A stretch of 64,000 bases of DNA from Anthopleura xanthogrammica (Eukaryota > Cnidaria > Anthozoa > Actiniaria > Actiniidae): positions 3,098,501-3,162,500 of the forward strand of contig OZ025216.1 of assembly GCA_964019055.1 (NCBI GenBank), written 5' to 3'. Each line of letters starts with the position of its first letter. Within the stretch, counting starts at the first letter, position 1. Below are positions 53,341 to 64,000 of this stretch, in pieces. Under the pieces are notes generated by a model. That model made no database searches. It was not told where the DNA came from and was given only the letters and a program-made list of their open reading frames with translations. The translations under genes and the position numbers were made by a program.

Positions 53341-54202
53341 TATAGTAAGTGTATTTTTGTCAAAATTGCTGCCAGGAGAGTACTATGGGGATATTTTTTG
53401 ACAAAGGAATTTATGAGTTGGAATTTGTGCGTGTTCTAAGTTTAAAGTCAGTTTTCCTATGAGGCGATTTATTTTCGGACTCTTTGAGAAGTTATCTTAG
53501 TGTTGTAGCCTTAAAACACGTACTGGACTAATCCAATCTACGTGTTTTAACACGAACTGCTGTACTTTGCCATTTTGGTGTTTTGCGATTCAAAGTCAAA
53601 TTGTTTACAAAACATGCCCGGGCCTGCCCTCACCTTAGAGAGCTCAAGGTCATGTAAGAAAAAAAACAACAAAAACTCCCTATAAATCATTGTCTATGTC
53701 CTAGAAAACCAGCTCTTTGGCTGACTAATGATCGAGGGACTGTCTGCTTTCTCATGTGAGTCAAAAATAGTCCCTACGACACCCTAACAACAAGTTGTTC
53801 TCGCTGAGCCTGAAGGCGTGAGGGCGAGGCAAACACTTTTAAAAAGAAAGTATTTCCACCCCGTCAGACGGATAATTGTTTTGATGTCAATGCAAATGTT
53901 GAGGGATGGGAAGTGATGATAATAATAACGATACGAAGAGGTGCCAAGACATGTAGAATCTCTTATGAAGTTACTCATGCATTTCAGTGCTATAAAAGTA
54001 CTATTTCTATATATGGTTAATAAACCTATATAAATATTGCGATTTGCCGCCATTTTTTGCTATAATTGGTCGTTTCTATGCATGCATATATATATTGCTA
54101 TGTGTACTCAACCATCCGTACTTTTCTTTCTTTGGTATTATTTAACGAATTTTCATTAAAATTCAGCAACTATAAAAAATTCTCGTATCTCAATATAATT
54201 CC

Positions 54203-54331
54203 CTAAATGTCATTTGAATATATTACAGTCAAACTAGGAAGTGCAACACTAAAAAAACCTAAAACGCCTACAAAAAGGCTGGCCATTTGTATTCCGTTTT
54301 GAGTCACTGCTCTTCCAGGTTCAATGATCAT
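54203..54331 (-). CDS. Small ORF, 42 residues, one membrane-type segment
   Basis: Minus-strand ATG at 54331, stop TAG at 54203-54205. Starts MIIEPGRAVTQNGIQMASLF and continues with a hydrophobic run (VGVLGFFSVALPSLTVIY). A perfect ETS site (ACCGGAAGTG, minus strand, 54364-54355) lies about 25 nt upstream. ORFs this short are frequent by chance; the hydrophobic segment and the ETS site are the only support. Not recognised. Confidence 0.2.
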   Translation of the reverse strand: MIIEPGRAVTQNGIQMASLFVGVLGFFSVALPSLTVIYSNDI

Positions 54332-56560
54332 AATATTTAGAAAGCGGGCACGGTCACTTCCGGTCTGTTCGTCGTGTGTAGGTGGGGTTATACACCTGTC
54401 CTATTCTATTAAAACACCGCCGAAAATAGAACACTGAGCTATATACTCCAAAAAATAAAGAATGCTCAAAGTTCACTCACAATTGGCACATTTTTATCTT
54501 TATCATGTTTACTTGAGCCTGCTCCAAGTAAAAATATAGAATCAGATATTGAAACTCGTATTTTTGAAAGTTGTGCTAAGTCATTCAGTCTTTTAGTAAA
54601 GGTATTTTAATTTCTATCAATTAGAAATAATGTGGATGGTGTTCTTTTGTTTAAAGTGATGAACCTTTTGTATTGCTTTGTTGTGTTGTTGCTCAATTGA
54701 TTAATTTAAAGTCGTTTTTTTTGCACAACAGATAAAACAGGTACTGCTGTTTTCGCTGAAAAGAAAAACAGGTTTGAAAAATTTGAATTGTGCACATTTT
54801 TCAGCTTAATACGATTCTCATCAAATCTTTAATAACTCCTCTACTTTTGAACAGTTTTAATCGTTCCATTTGTAGTAAATATAATCACAAATAAAAGTTG
54901 TATAAATGTTGGTATGTTTAAGGAGTTAAATGCAAACTTCAGCAGCAAGAAACTGTCGAAAAGCGATGCGAACAGTTTACATGATTTTGAACGTGTGCAA
55001 ACGCATAAAATTGACTTGAAAATATCAATAACGGGTGACAAACTTGTTTACAAACTCGAACCAAAATATTTTTGTAAGGCAGAAGTACTGACAATATGGT
55101 TCGCCATGGATTACTATTTCCCTGAATAAATTCCATATAGTAAGGATATTTCATTATTTCTTTGTTTTCCAAGAAGTTATTTTTGCGTAATTCTGGGCGA
55201 TAGCCCCCGTACACGAGTTTTCCTGCACGTGTTCTGCGCTGCGGTGTGTACGAGCATGGGGCTAGTAAGCACAACACAAAGTCGTGTATTCTCAAAAATG
55301 CCTCTGGTAAGCCTTTAGACTTACTGCGAGACAAGTGTTATCGTCTAATTTAGTATTAATTTCAATTTTATATTTCAATTCTAAAAGTATACATAAAATT
55401 GATCAAAGACCTATCGAGTGAGTGACGGTTACTGATTCGAACGAGTTACTGCGCTTCAGTTGTTAAAGCAACGAACTGGAACACACACACAATAGCACCT
55501 GCAAAGTCTCTTTTTTCAAATAAAGATTGAAGAAAAAAACGACCATTCATAAAATACATGCAATGTTAAGCTAAGCATGTGTGCATTGCAGAAAACGGAT
55601 TTTCAATGAGCACCACGAGTTGCAAAGTAATAAAGTTGCACTAAAATCGATCGTTCGGTGAGTGTACCTCACTGCAGGTTTTCACACCCTTAATATTAAA
55701 ATGGGAGGGAAATACGATGCATATTGTGTTACTTATTTACTCACCCTTTGCAAGATTCAGAGCTGTTTAGAGTTGTAAAATTATTTGAAATTTCTCTTGT
55801 GGATTTTAGAGTGAATTCATCCGCGACCCATTCCGTCAACACCGTCTGAGCTTATACAAGGAACTCTGGATTCATCTGGTTTACGACGCCCTTTTCCCCT
55901 TACTTCGCGGGCTAATAGCTATTTCCAACGAGTTACGACATTCCACATGTGAGGCAAAGTCTAAATTGCTTGAGTAGAAGGGGCCTGGCACTAGGGTGGG
56001 TCCCGAACTGGTAGTTCTGGTAAACAACCTTGTATCACACGTTTTGAATGAATTCTTGAGAGCAAAGCTATAAGTGGTAGATATCTAAGAAGTGTCATCA
56101 AAGACTGAATACTTCATAGGTCAAAAGAGAAAAATTTTCATTCATATTATAAAGTTTTCCACTTATTCTTTATCGTTTTTCAGAAACTACTAGACTTTAT
56201 TATCAACAATCTTTGAGCAACAGGTAGTTCTGGTAAACATTTGATAGAATTCACACCTAAAGTTATAGACCTTATCATATCTGGTTTATTTACTTAGGAG
56301 ATTTTTCACGTAAACTCGAAAATTTATGTGTATAAGAAAATTACTAAAATTACTAAAATTATTTAAAAAAGAGAGAAATTTCGAAGGTTTATACGAAGAG
56401 GAATTGCGTGCGTTTTTAATTTCGTGTGTCATAAGTGAACTAGCCAAAACAGGTTGGGAATAATGGTGCCAATAATATGATCGCGACTGTTATTGTATCT
56501 ACGTACGTGACACAAAGTTAGGCCCAATGGTGCAAAAATCCGATCACAAACAAAATAGAA

Positions 56561-56606
56561 ATAAAACAATAAAATAAGATAAAATAAAATAAAATAAAAT
56601 AAAAAG
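56561..56606. repeat. AAAAT pentanucleotide microsatellite
   Basis: Short run of AAAAT with one GATAA variant. Nothing else in the neighbourhood. Confidence 0.8.
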
Positions 56607-57099
56607 ACAGTGAATGAGCAAATTAATTCAAGTATAAATTCGTAAAACTGGGACCATGAAAACACCGCGTTAGCGAAATTGTCATGCAAAGTTGGCATTA
56701 CTTCAGGTGGTGCAAAAATGCACCGGCCAAACTACATAGAAACGCGATGAAAAATTAAACCCTGAAATATACTTATGCATTTTGGTAGTGTTTTATACCA
56801 TCATAACAATAATAATGATAATTATGAAGATAAAAAATGATGATCATGATCATGATGGCAATAATTATGATTATAATTTATTGAAGATACTTTAACAAAA
56901 AGTAATATAAATGTATCAAAGAGTATCGACGAAAGGAAATCCTAGTGTACAGCTTTTAACTTTCCGTGCGTGGAAGCGAAAGAGAAAGAGAGTCAAAGAG
57001 GGATTATAATAATATCACTTTTGAAATTAATCCTCGGTTTTCCCCCGACACTGGGTTTATGTGATCTGTAGTTAATTGTAAGCTGCCGCCCACTCATCT

Positions 57100-57420
57100 G
57101 GAATAATGAAAATTCCCTGACTTTAATTTCCCCTGACATTTCCCTGACAAAAAAATAACATTTTTCACTGACCACACTATGCACTTATTTGACCAAAAAT
57201 TATATTTTTATGGTAGTTCGTCTAAAGCCGGAAGCCTAACTAAGAATTCTGAATTTAAAACGATTTTTTGAAGGCTGACAGAAATTCCCTGACTTTTCAC
57301 TGACTTTTGGGTAAATTTCGAAAATTCACTGACCCAATATCAAAATTCCCTGACAATTCCCTGACCTTGAAAAAAAAATCAGAATTAACTGTCTTTTCCC
57401 TTACCATGGGAACCCCGAAT
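57100..57420. repeat. Degenerate CCCTGAC / CACTGAC motif array
   Basis: ATTCCCTGACTTT, CCCCTGACATT, TCCCTGACAAA, TTCACTGACC, TTCCCTGACTTTT, TTCACTGACTT, ATTCACTGACCC, ATTCCCTGACAATT and CCTGACCTTG occur within about 300 bp at irregular spacing. It looks like a simple-sequence-derived dispersed repeat seen in many marine invertebrates (from memory). Confidence 0.6.
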
Positions 57421-58020
57421 CGTAAAGAAAAACACTTTGATGTCTACACACACCATAAAGTATTATAAGGTCTTACGATCAACATGAATTTCAAAAAGTT
57501 CCAATGAAATTAGACCTAGTTTCGTTTCTTAGCAGCAAAGTCCTAAGTTTCGAATTATCGAAAAATGATTTTCTAGTTTCAGTTAATGAATGCTTGTTGT
57601 TGGGAAATTAAAAGCATGTCAGTAGAGAACCGGATGTGAGCGGAGGTTTCAGGGTACCTGCAACGAGCTTGTCACATTGTCATGCCCTAACGAACAAGAT
57701 GTGGCAATTTTTGTAACCTTATAGGTAAAACGTGTAGTTCATAGGGAAAATAAAACTAACGTTACATTACGTAGAGTCACTATATTAAACAGCAGGATAT
57801 GCAATCCTTGAGGTCAGCAGCAGTTTTATGCTTAGTGCGCATGCCCCTATAAATATGAAGCTTGACGTCTAAAGGATCGTTGAAGTTTTTGATTTTTATA
57901 ACTCTGAATAGCAGGTATTATAATAACTTTCTATTATTATTTATTTATTTATCTATTGCTATACTGTTATTTTTAGGTTTAATTTGCAAACCTCAAAACC
58001 GCGATTCAAACACTATCAAT

Positions 58021-58089
58021 CCAGTGGCGTAGCGACGGCTCGATCCGAAAATTTCAGGGGGCGCCCTCTCCCCCTCGCTACGCCACTGC
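58021..58089. mobile_element. CCAGTGGCGTAGCGA short inverted element
   Basis: CCAGTGGCGTAGCGA at the left is mirrored by TCGCTACGCCACTG at the right, with GGGGGCGCCCTCTCCCCC in the centre. 69 bp. Ends match the group at 6995, 17620 and 21245. Confidence 0.6.
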
Positions 58090-58174
58090 ATCAATCTAAT
58101 TGAACCATATGACACGTATCTTCTGAGCTGATGTAAGCGAGGGCATGACTGACTGCATGTCCGGCAAAACATCA

Positions 58175-58251
58175 AATACTCCAGTTTCGAGTTCTCTTTT
58201 ACGCTGTATTAGCCTCACACAGCGTAAAAGAGAACTCGAAACGGGAGTATT
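58175..58251. repeat. Perfect-arm inverted repeat, about 32-bp stem
   Basis: AATACTCC then GTTTCGAGTTCTCTTTTACG and CTGT, an 11-nt spacer ATTAGCCTCAC, and the reverse complement with one or two changes. It is either a MITE remnant or a strong hairpin. Confidence 0.7.
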
Positions 58252-59191
58252 AGACTGATTCAGTGAACTGGGTTTGAGTTATTAATTAATGCAACATATG
58301 CATGCAAACTAAACGCCTATATGGAACGAAATTTTCTCACTTTTGACATTGAAATCAATCGTAAATATATGCACAAAAACAATGGCAGCAGAAAAAGAAT
58401 CTCCATGCAAAATGTTCATGAAATATTTTCTTTGTATGGACTTACTTAGCTTTAAAATAAATATGATAACACTTACGTATTTCACATTGCTTCTTGACTG
58501 ATTGCTTCTTGAGTTATATTAGTGAGCACTGTGTCCATGCAGTTTACCGCAAATGATTATAATTTGTTTTCAAGTTGGAACCTTTAAGTAAGTGCATTAA
58601 ACGAGCTAGTCTTGTTGACTGATATTACTAAAGTCACCGATAGCAATGACTACGGATGCACTTGCATGCATCAATACCCTTGTATTTAATAGCTAGGAGT
58701 TTGATTAATTGTTTAATTGATCAAAAAATTTCCGTTAATAGAACATAGTGTAACATCATTTTATCGTAACATCCTCTCACATGAGATGTAACGTGACGTA
58801 ATTGCTTATTACAATCGTAAATAAAGAGTAAATTGCTAAGAAAGGCGATGGTAAATATCGTATTACCTCGAGGAATCGAGAGACCAAGGGCGGGATTTTC
58901 ACTTCTGATTTCATTGGAAAAAACCGACAGAAAGTACAATAAATAAAATCAATCAAATTCCCTGTTTGGATTTCGATGAATTACATTTGTAATTTCCTAC
59001 ACTAATAATATTATTATAATTATTGCATGGTTATTGGACCTGGTCTCAATCGAAAGCTAATTCGATTCAAGTATTTGGTCGACAAAAACCACTTGATCAA
59101 TTTTTTCTCTCTCTAATTCTAATCTTATATTCATCTTGAAATATTTTTATAAATCATTTATCAGAAATGGAAGTTTTTGATATATTATATT

Positions 59192-59281
59192 ACCGGAAGT
59201 GAACATGTGACGTCATATGAGTTTGAACATGACGTCAGTTCAAAATGTTCAAATGAAGTGGGGCTTTGGTTTGCGACGTCA
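59192..59281 (+). promoter_or_regulatory. ETS site plus three CRE motifs in 90 bp
   Basis: ACCGGAAGTG (59192-59201) is followed by TGACGTCA at 59208-59215, TGACGTCA at 59230-59237 and CGACGTCA at 59274-59281. ETS plus CRE clusters mark broad promoters of animal housekeeping genes. No convincing exon was found on either side, so the target gene is unknown. Confidence 0.4.
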
Positions 59282-59905
59282 TAGTATGGGAGTTTATGTA
59301 AGTGTTATTTATTGTTATCACCTGCAGTGGGGATTTTATGGTTACACGCACGTCAATATAAAATGTACCCTGGTTTTGCGGAAGGACCGCCAATTTGCGA
59401 AAAAAACGAAGTTGCCAATTTTACAACCGGTACCGACACTTTTTAGAGGAAATTTTAAATCGTCAGGTCGACGTTTTCACTGCTTTTCTTAATATACGTC
59501 GATTGGTTCCTTCACGAAGTACATCGCATTGTGTTTTTAATTGATTATTCTTATGAATGTCCAGCGGCATCGCCATTTAGCAAGAAGCGCGCGCGGTTTT
59601 CCTACAAAAAAATCAAAAGAATCAGGCTGCTGTTTAAGCCATTTTTGCGCTTCTAATAATTCAAACATTTCTAAATAAAGTAAGAATCGATAAAAACCAA
59701 ACTCAGAACATGGAAACGTGTGGTTAGATAGGCATGTTGAAATAACTGCTATGGTGAAAGAAATGCTATGAAACAGTTTTTTTCCAATGTCGTTTGATTT
59801 TCAGTTTTTTTTTTCAAAAATTTTAAGGATATTATCAAGGCTAATCATTCCATGTTTTAATTAAAATTCCCCTTCCTATCAATATGTTATTCACGTCATT
59901 ACAGC

Positions 59906-60346
59906 GTGCGAAATATTCGTACAATTTTCCTTTGTATTTTCCGACAATGTCATGGAAACACTTTGATTGATGTCTACCAAAAACCCTATTTTGTCGCAAC
60001 GGCAATTCGCCCGTGTGATTGGGAAGCGCTGTTTTTTTATTCCGTTTCTTCGATCTTTTCCAAACTAAAAGCATCTCTACTGAACATTATATACGATGGT
60101 GGAGAACCCCGGAGATTACCGTTATATCACATCATCCACCACACTGATGGACTATATGGTGATTATTATATTTCTATACCTGCAAAAGCGAGATTGCAAG
60201 TTAAAGAAGAATCACCCCTTCAGGTGGTGAACAGAGATACGCGTACTGCAACCTATTTTACCGGAAATCAGTGGGGAAAAAATAACGCGACGTCATGCGA
60301 GCAATCTATTCAGTTGAAATGTCCTATGTTTAATGGTGTTTATTGA
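59906..60346 (+). CDS. 146-codon open frame of doubtful status
   Basis: Open from 59906 (GTG; no ATG near the start) to TGA at 60344-60346. AATAAA signals follow within 30 nt (60364, 60373) and an AG acceptor-like TCATTACAG precedes it, so it could be a last exon. However, the first third (59938-60030) overlaps a dispersed repeat also found at 36671-36763, where the frame is not kept open. Residues include CDWEALFFYSVSSIFSKL and YFTGNQWGKNNATSCEQS. No family recognised. More probably transposon-derived or chance. Confidence 0.22.
   Translation: MRNIRTIFLCIFRQCHGNTLIDVYQKPYFVATAIRPCDWEALFFYSVSSIFSKLKASLLNIIYDGGEPRRLPLYHIIHHTDGLYGDYYISIPAKARLQVKEESPLQVVNRDTRTATYFTGNQWGKNNATSCEQSIQLKCPMFNGVY
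59938..60030 (+). repeat. Dispersed repeat shared with 36671-36763 (minus)
   Basis: TTTTCCGACAATG, CACTTTGATTGA, ATTTTGTCGCAACGGC and CGTGTGATTGGGAAGCGCT correspond in order to the reverse complement of the 36.7-kb segment. Confidence 0.6.
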
Positions 60347-60853
60347 TTTCCTTGTGTTTTGTCAATAAAAGCGAAATAAAAGTACTTTTCATAGATATAG
60401 CTGCGGCTATCCGACCCTATCCGTGTTTTCATGTGACGTGTGTATAGCTAGTTAAGCATGCACAAATCTCGTATATGTCAGTTATATAATTTTAAAACTG
60501 ATTTCTAATGGAGAACGAAAGTAAAAAATAAAAGTGCGTTTCAAATAAGACGCCATAATGGTTTTGATATCAATACCTCGATCTAACCATGTGGGATTCC
60601 TGTGGAAAAAGTGTCGGGTGGAACGACGTTTCGTCCGTTCACGAAACAGGAGGAAGTTTTCCTTTCCATTGTAGAAGAAGGACAATAACGTTTTGAATTT
60701 TAAGAAAAAGATGAAACAAAAAATAATAGGATTCTATGTATTAAGATAATTTTTAGTGGCCAAACTCAACAATGTAATTCCTAGCGTTGCTCTTAGAATA
60801 GATGGGTCGATCAGTCTTAAAGTGATACTGAACTTCAGCATCTCGTATTTATA

Positions 60854-60913
60854 CTCGTAGGAATCAGTCAAATTTATTCAACATATTCGTAGGAATCAGT
60901 CAAATTCCTTCGT
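60854..60913. repeat. Short direct repeat
   Basis: CGTAGGAATCAGTCAAATT occurs twice about 30 bp apart. No further copies were seen; probably a local slippage duplication. Confidence 0.6.
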
Positions 60914-63900
60914 CGATTTAAAGTCTAGTATAAGCATATTTCATGCGCTTATATATAGAACATAGTATGACGACTAGTATGTACGTGTTTGAGCGGAATG
61001 CAATCGAGTGAGACCAAGCTCGTTTAAGATCCATATAGCACAGATATATGCATACTTGAATGCGAAGTTCATAATTATTGTTCAAGGTCAATTTCCATAG
61101 CTTCCGGGATCAAGACAAGCTTATTTTCGATTCATGATCAACAAAGCTTTGAACAAACCTACAAAGAGTTTGCAAGAGGCTAAAATAACCAGTAACGGAA
61201 TTCAATAATTGCTGAAATCTTACAACGTAATAATTCAATAAAAATGTGAATTGTAATTGTGATAGATTTTGTTGCTTTTGAGTGGGCGTTTGAGTGAAGC
61301 GTTCTAGCTTCCTTGTGAGTTCAAGGTTTTCCTTTCCAACTAAAACATCCGCATTTTATACTTAAAATTGTCTTCCTCCTTACTTGTTGTCGTAGTTTTG
61401 ATTCTTGTCACTTCAAAAGTACAGCATTTAAGCAGGTTGCATTTGAGTATGATTGTTTATAGCTTAGAAAATTATTTCCTTCTATCACATTTCCGCCTTT
61501 CGCTTAACTTTATCTCTAGAAGTTACGGACTTCTTGTCCTTGATAACATGACCATTGCCAGAAATATGGGACATGAGCCTGCTCATACATGCGCAATGAT
61601 GCGTTTCAGCTTACAAAATAGCCGCCGAGTCTTATAGGAAATGTATGGGGAATATAGAGCTTCCTCTATTTACGGCGAATAGGGTTTTATTTCCTCTGAG
61701 CTCCACATCGCGACAAACAACCCACCCTACAAGCTACTAAATAAGCGTAAAATGATCATTGAATCATGCGACATATTGGTTCCCGGACTACTTGCCTTCG
61801 AAAGGCTTCGAAAGCTCTAGATTCCATACATCGTCTATAAATCTGGCCACACTTGACCCCAAAATCGTCTTATTTGAGCACGAAAAAATTTAAAAGTAAA
61901 AGAGCTCCACCTCGATATCACCAAACGAGTGTTTAATAAATCCAAAACCGCTCAAAATAGACAGCATGCCTTCAGAATGTAGGTTCCCAAGAAGCTTGAA
62001 GTTAGGTTAAATTTTAAGCAATTCGACGCGTTGTTAGCTCGTAGTTTTCAGTTAAAATGACAAGAAACCACAGAGAACTGCTCCAAACAGCTTCAAAACC
62101 CCCTAAATATCGCCATTTTGTTTTTACAAGCTCTTATTGACTGCTGAGATACAATAAGGAAGCTTAAAGTAACGATTTACGTTTGAAATTTGTTTCTTGT
62201 CCTTCATGGGCTTCCTGTGGTGAGGCTTATCAACAGAAAAATAATAGTTGTTCTTTTGATTGTCAAGTAACTATTTTTTGGTAAGAATTGTTTTACTAAC
62301 ATCATAGTTGAATATAAATATGTGCTTGGAAACCATGTAGTTATATTTTTCCTCTAGAAAACCACTTCATTTTCATTCATGCGTAACACCGCTGACAATG
62401 TCCAATATTTCTGGCAATGCTTTCTAATTCTAGGAACTCATGCTGAAAGCCTTTGAAAATAAGAAATAGCTATGTTAGTACTACTTTCCAAAGTTTGCAG
62501 AAGAAACCTTATTGTAAAACCTTGGAAAGCGATATTCAATTATTCCAATATGGCCGACACGCAGAAGTTTTTATTCAAAAACATTTTGTAATCGAAAAAT
62601 CTGCTACATATCGCCTCAATTCGGTCCGATAAGACCAGAAAGATTTGACATTTCAACAGTAAACTTAATTCCTGGTTTGAGTGGAGTTAAATTGTGAGGA
62701 AGTTTGATGATACTTTTTTTGGGGTGAAAACAGTTAGTGATGTCGATGTGTCAAAAAAAAACTGAACTGATTTTTTTTGTTAAATATAAAATTTTGGTTA
62801 CTGCATTAAACAGTAAAGTTTAAGTCATTGTGCTGCTGGAAAATTATATTCAGTAATGTTTCAGTCGAGATTTATATAAATTATACTCTCTCACTTAATA
62901 TATAATATATATTATAATCAAAAATTCAGTAGAAACATTTATCACTAATGATAACACAGAATAATATATGATGATAAGCATGATTTTTTCACAAGACAGA
63001 TAAGCGAAAGAAGAAAAATATAGTTATGATAATAACAACAACAATAATGATTATGTAATAATAAAAATAATAATATTTGACTGATCTCAATCTAGAGGAG
63101 ATATTCAAAAAGAGTTAAAGTTCATCAGGACTACGTAAAATACAAGATTGATAAAAAAGAATATAATTCATAACAAATCATAATATAAAAAATATCTTAT
63201 AAATAATATTTACTAATCCATAGAAGCATCATAAGCCTAATAATGCATAGAAAGGAAAATTACAATCCTTTCGATCACTTTAGAATAAATAGAATGAATA
63301 TCTGGTGAATAATATTGCTGAAAAATAATCTAAAAACTATAATTTTTTTTGTTGAGAAGCAAAAATTTGTATCAGAACTTACTTTTCCTGGGTGAAACCG
63401 CAGACTACAAGGACCACTGACTCATAACAAACACTATTATGTAAGTGTCAGGTGCACGATTTCCAAGAAAAAACTTAGTTTTCGAAAATTGAAATTATAA
63501 TTTCAGTTTTAAGATGATGGACTTTGAATCTCTGTTTTTTTATTGCGTATTATAGTAACGAGGTCAAATCAATGTGCAAGATATTTCAACGCTTATTTCT
63601 CAGCCTAAACATCAGCGTAGACACATGGCAATCACAGTCATAGGGAACCAGCACTTCCTCCAGATCGGTCTAGAATTATTTTCATGCAAACGTGTACTAG
63701 TTAACCTTGAACTCGTGTGACCCGCTAATTTTAGCAAAGTTTCTTAATTTTCCTAATTTTTCCGCACAAGAAATAATGCAAAGGCCGTAAAAATAAAAAT
63801 AAAAAAGAATGACTCAACATTCCGAAACACTTTCTAAGTCTTCGCCACAAAAAAACCTCCAGGAAATTCATGAAAAAAGCACATCACATACCTTTTGCAT

Positions 63901-64000
63901 TGCTCTTTTGTTCCTTGAAATGTTATTACCATTATTGAGTCTTCCAAACCAGAAAGTTTTCAGTAAGAAAGTAGATAATACACGCCAGTTATATGTGTAA

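Larger units (their letters stand above)
53341..64000. other. Gene-poor intergenic region
   Basis: More than 10 kb of AT-rich sequence without any conserved protein, rRNA or tRNA that I can recognise on either strand. It holds only small items listed separately: an AAAAT microsatellite, CCTGAC motif repeats, two inverted elements, an ETS/CRE cluster, a 146-codon ORF and a 42-residue small ORF. Open frames of 60-131 codons here look random in composition. Confidence 0.6.

Noticed and set aside
54939..55334. 131-codon minus-strand ORF
   Set aside because: No recognisable domain, no splice or promoter context; length is not exceptional in 10 kb of noncoding sequence.

Overview
This window is animal nuclear DNA: AT-rich, dense in introns, and crowded with short non-autonomous transposons. 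Two conserved metazoan genes can be rebuilt exon by exon. A tRNA-derived SINE at about 1.1-1.24 kb resembles a family I remember from anthozoan (coral) genomes, and short foldback elements are very abundant. A marine cnidarian, probably a coral, is therefore the best guess; this is inference, not proof.

Layout. From 332 to 22067 (+) lie 39 coding exons of a CCDC180 orthologue. The 5' part is outside the window; the stop and a polyA signal are inside. Exon phases agree at every junction and add up to 3954 nt (1317 residues). Intron 37 (20401-20670) is an AT-AC intron with U12-type signals, and exon 17 has a non-standard or ambiguous donor. The introns hold SINEs, at least eight foldback/MITE families and long microsatellites.

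From 22366 to 36028 there is a 13.7 kb satellite of about 115 tandem 119-bp monomers. Each carries a GGGCTATAGCCC palindrome and usually a TACGTCA motif. The monomers form 7-unit higher-order repeats and a larger internal duplication. The satellite runs directly into a 40-bp minisatellite (36029-36519).

From 36.5 to 40.4 kb are scattered MITEs and a possible unrecognised four-exon gene for a 70-residue protein on the minus strand (40368-38761), with an ETS site upstream and an AATAAA downstream. From 48737 down to 40680 (-) are 14 coding exons of a Roquin (RC3H1/RC3H2) orthologue of 1088 residues. It has the RING, ROQ and CCCH modules plus an acidic, coiled C-terminal tail with ubiquitin-binding-like motifs. 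A 5'UTR exon and the likely promoter lie near 52.8-53.3 kb.

From 53.3 to 64 kb no conserved gene was recognised. There are a few repeats, an ETS plus triple-CRE promoter-like cluster (59192-59281), a 146-codon ORF partly made of a dispersed repeat, and a 42-residue membrane-type small ORF.

The two main genes converge, with the satellite between their 3' ends. CCDC180-type proteins are coiled-coil proteins linked to cilia, and Roquin represses mRNAs, so the genes look like neighbours only and not a functional unit.
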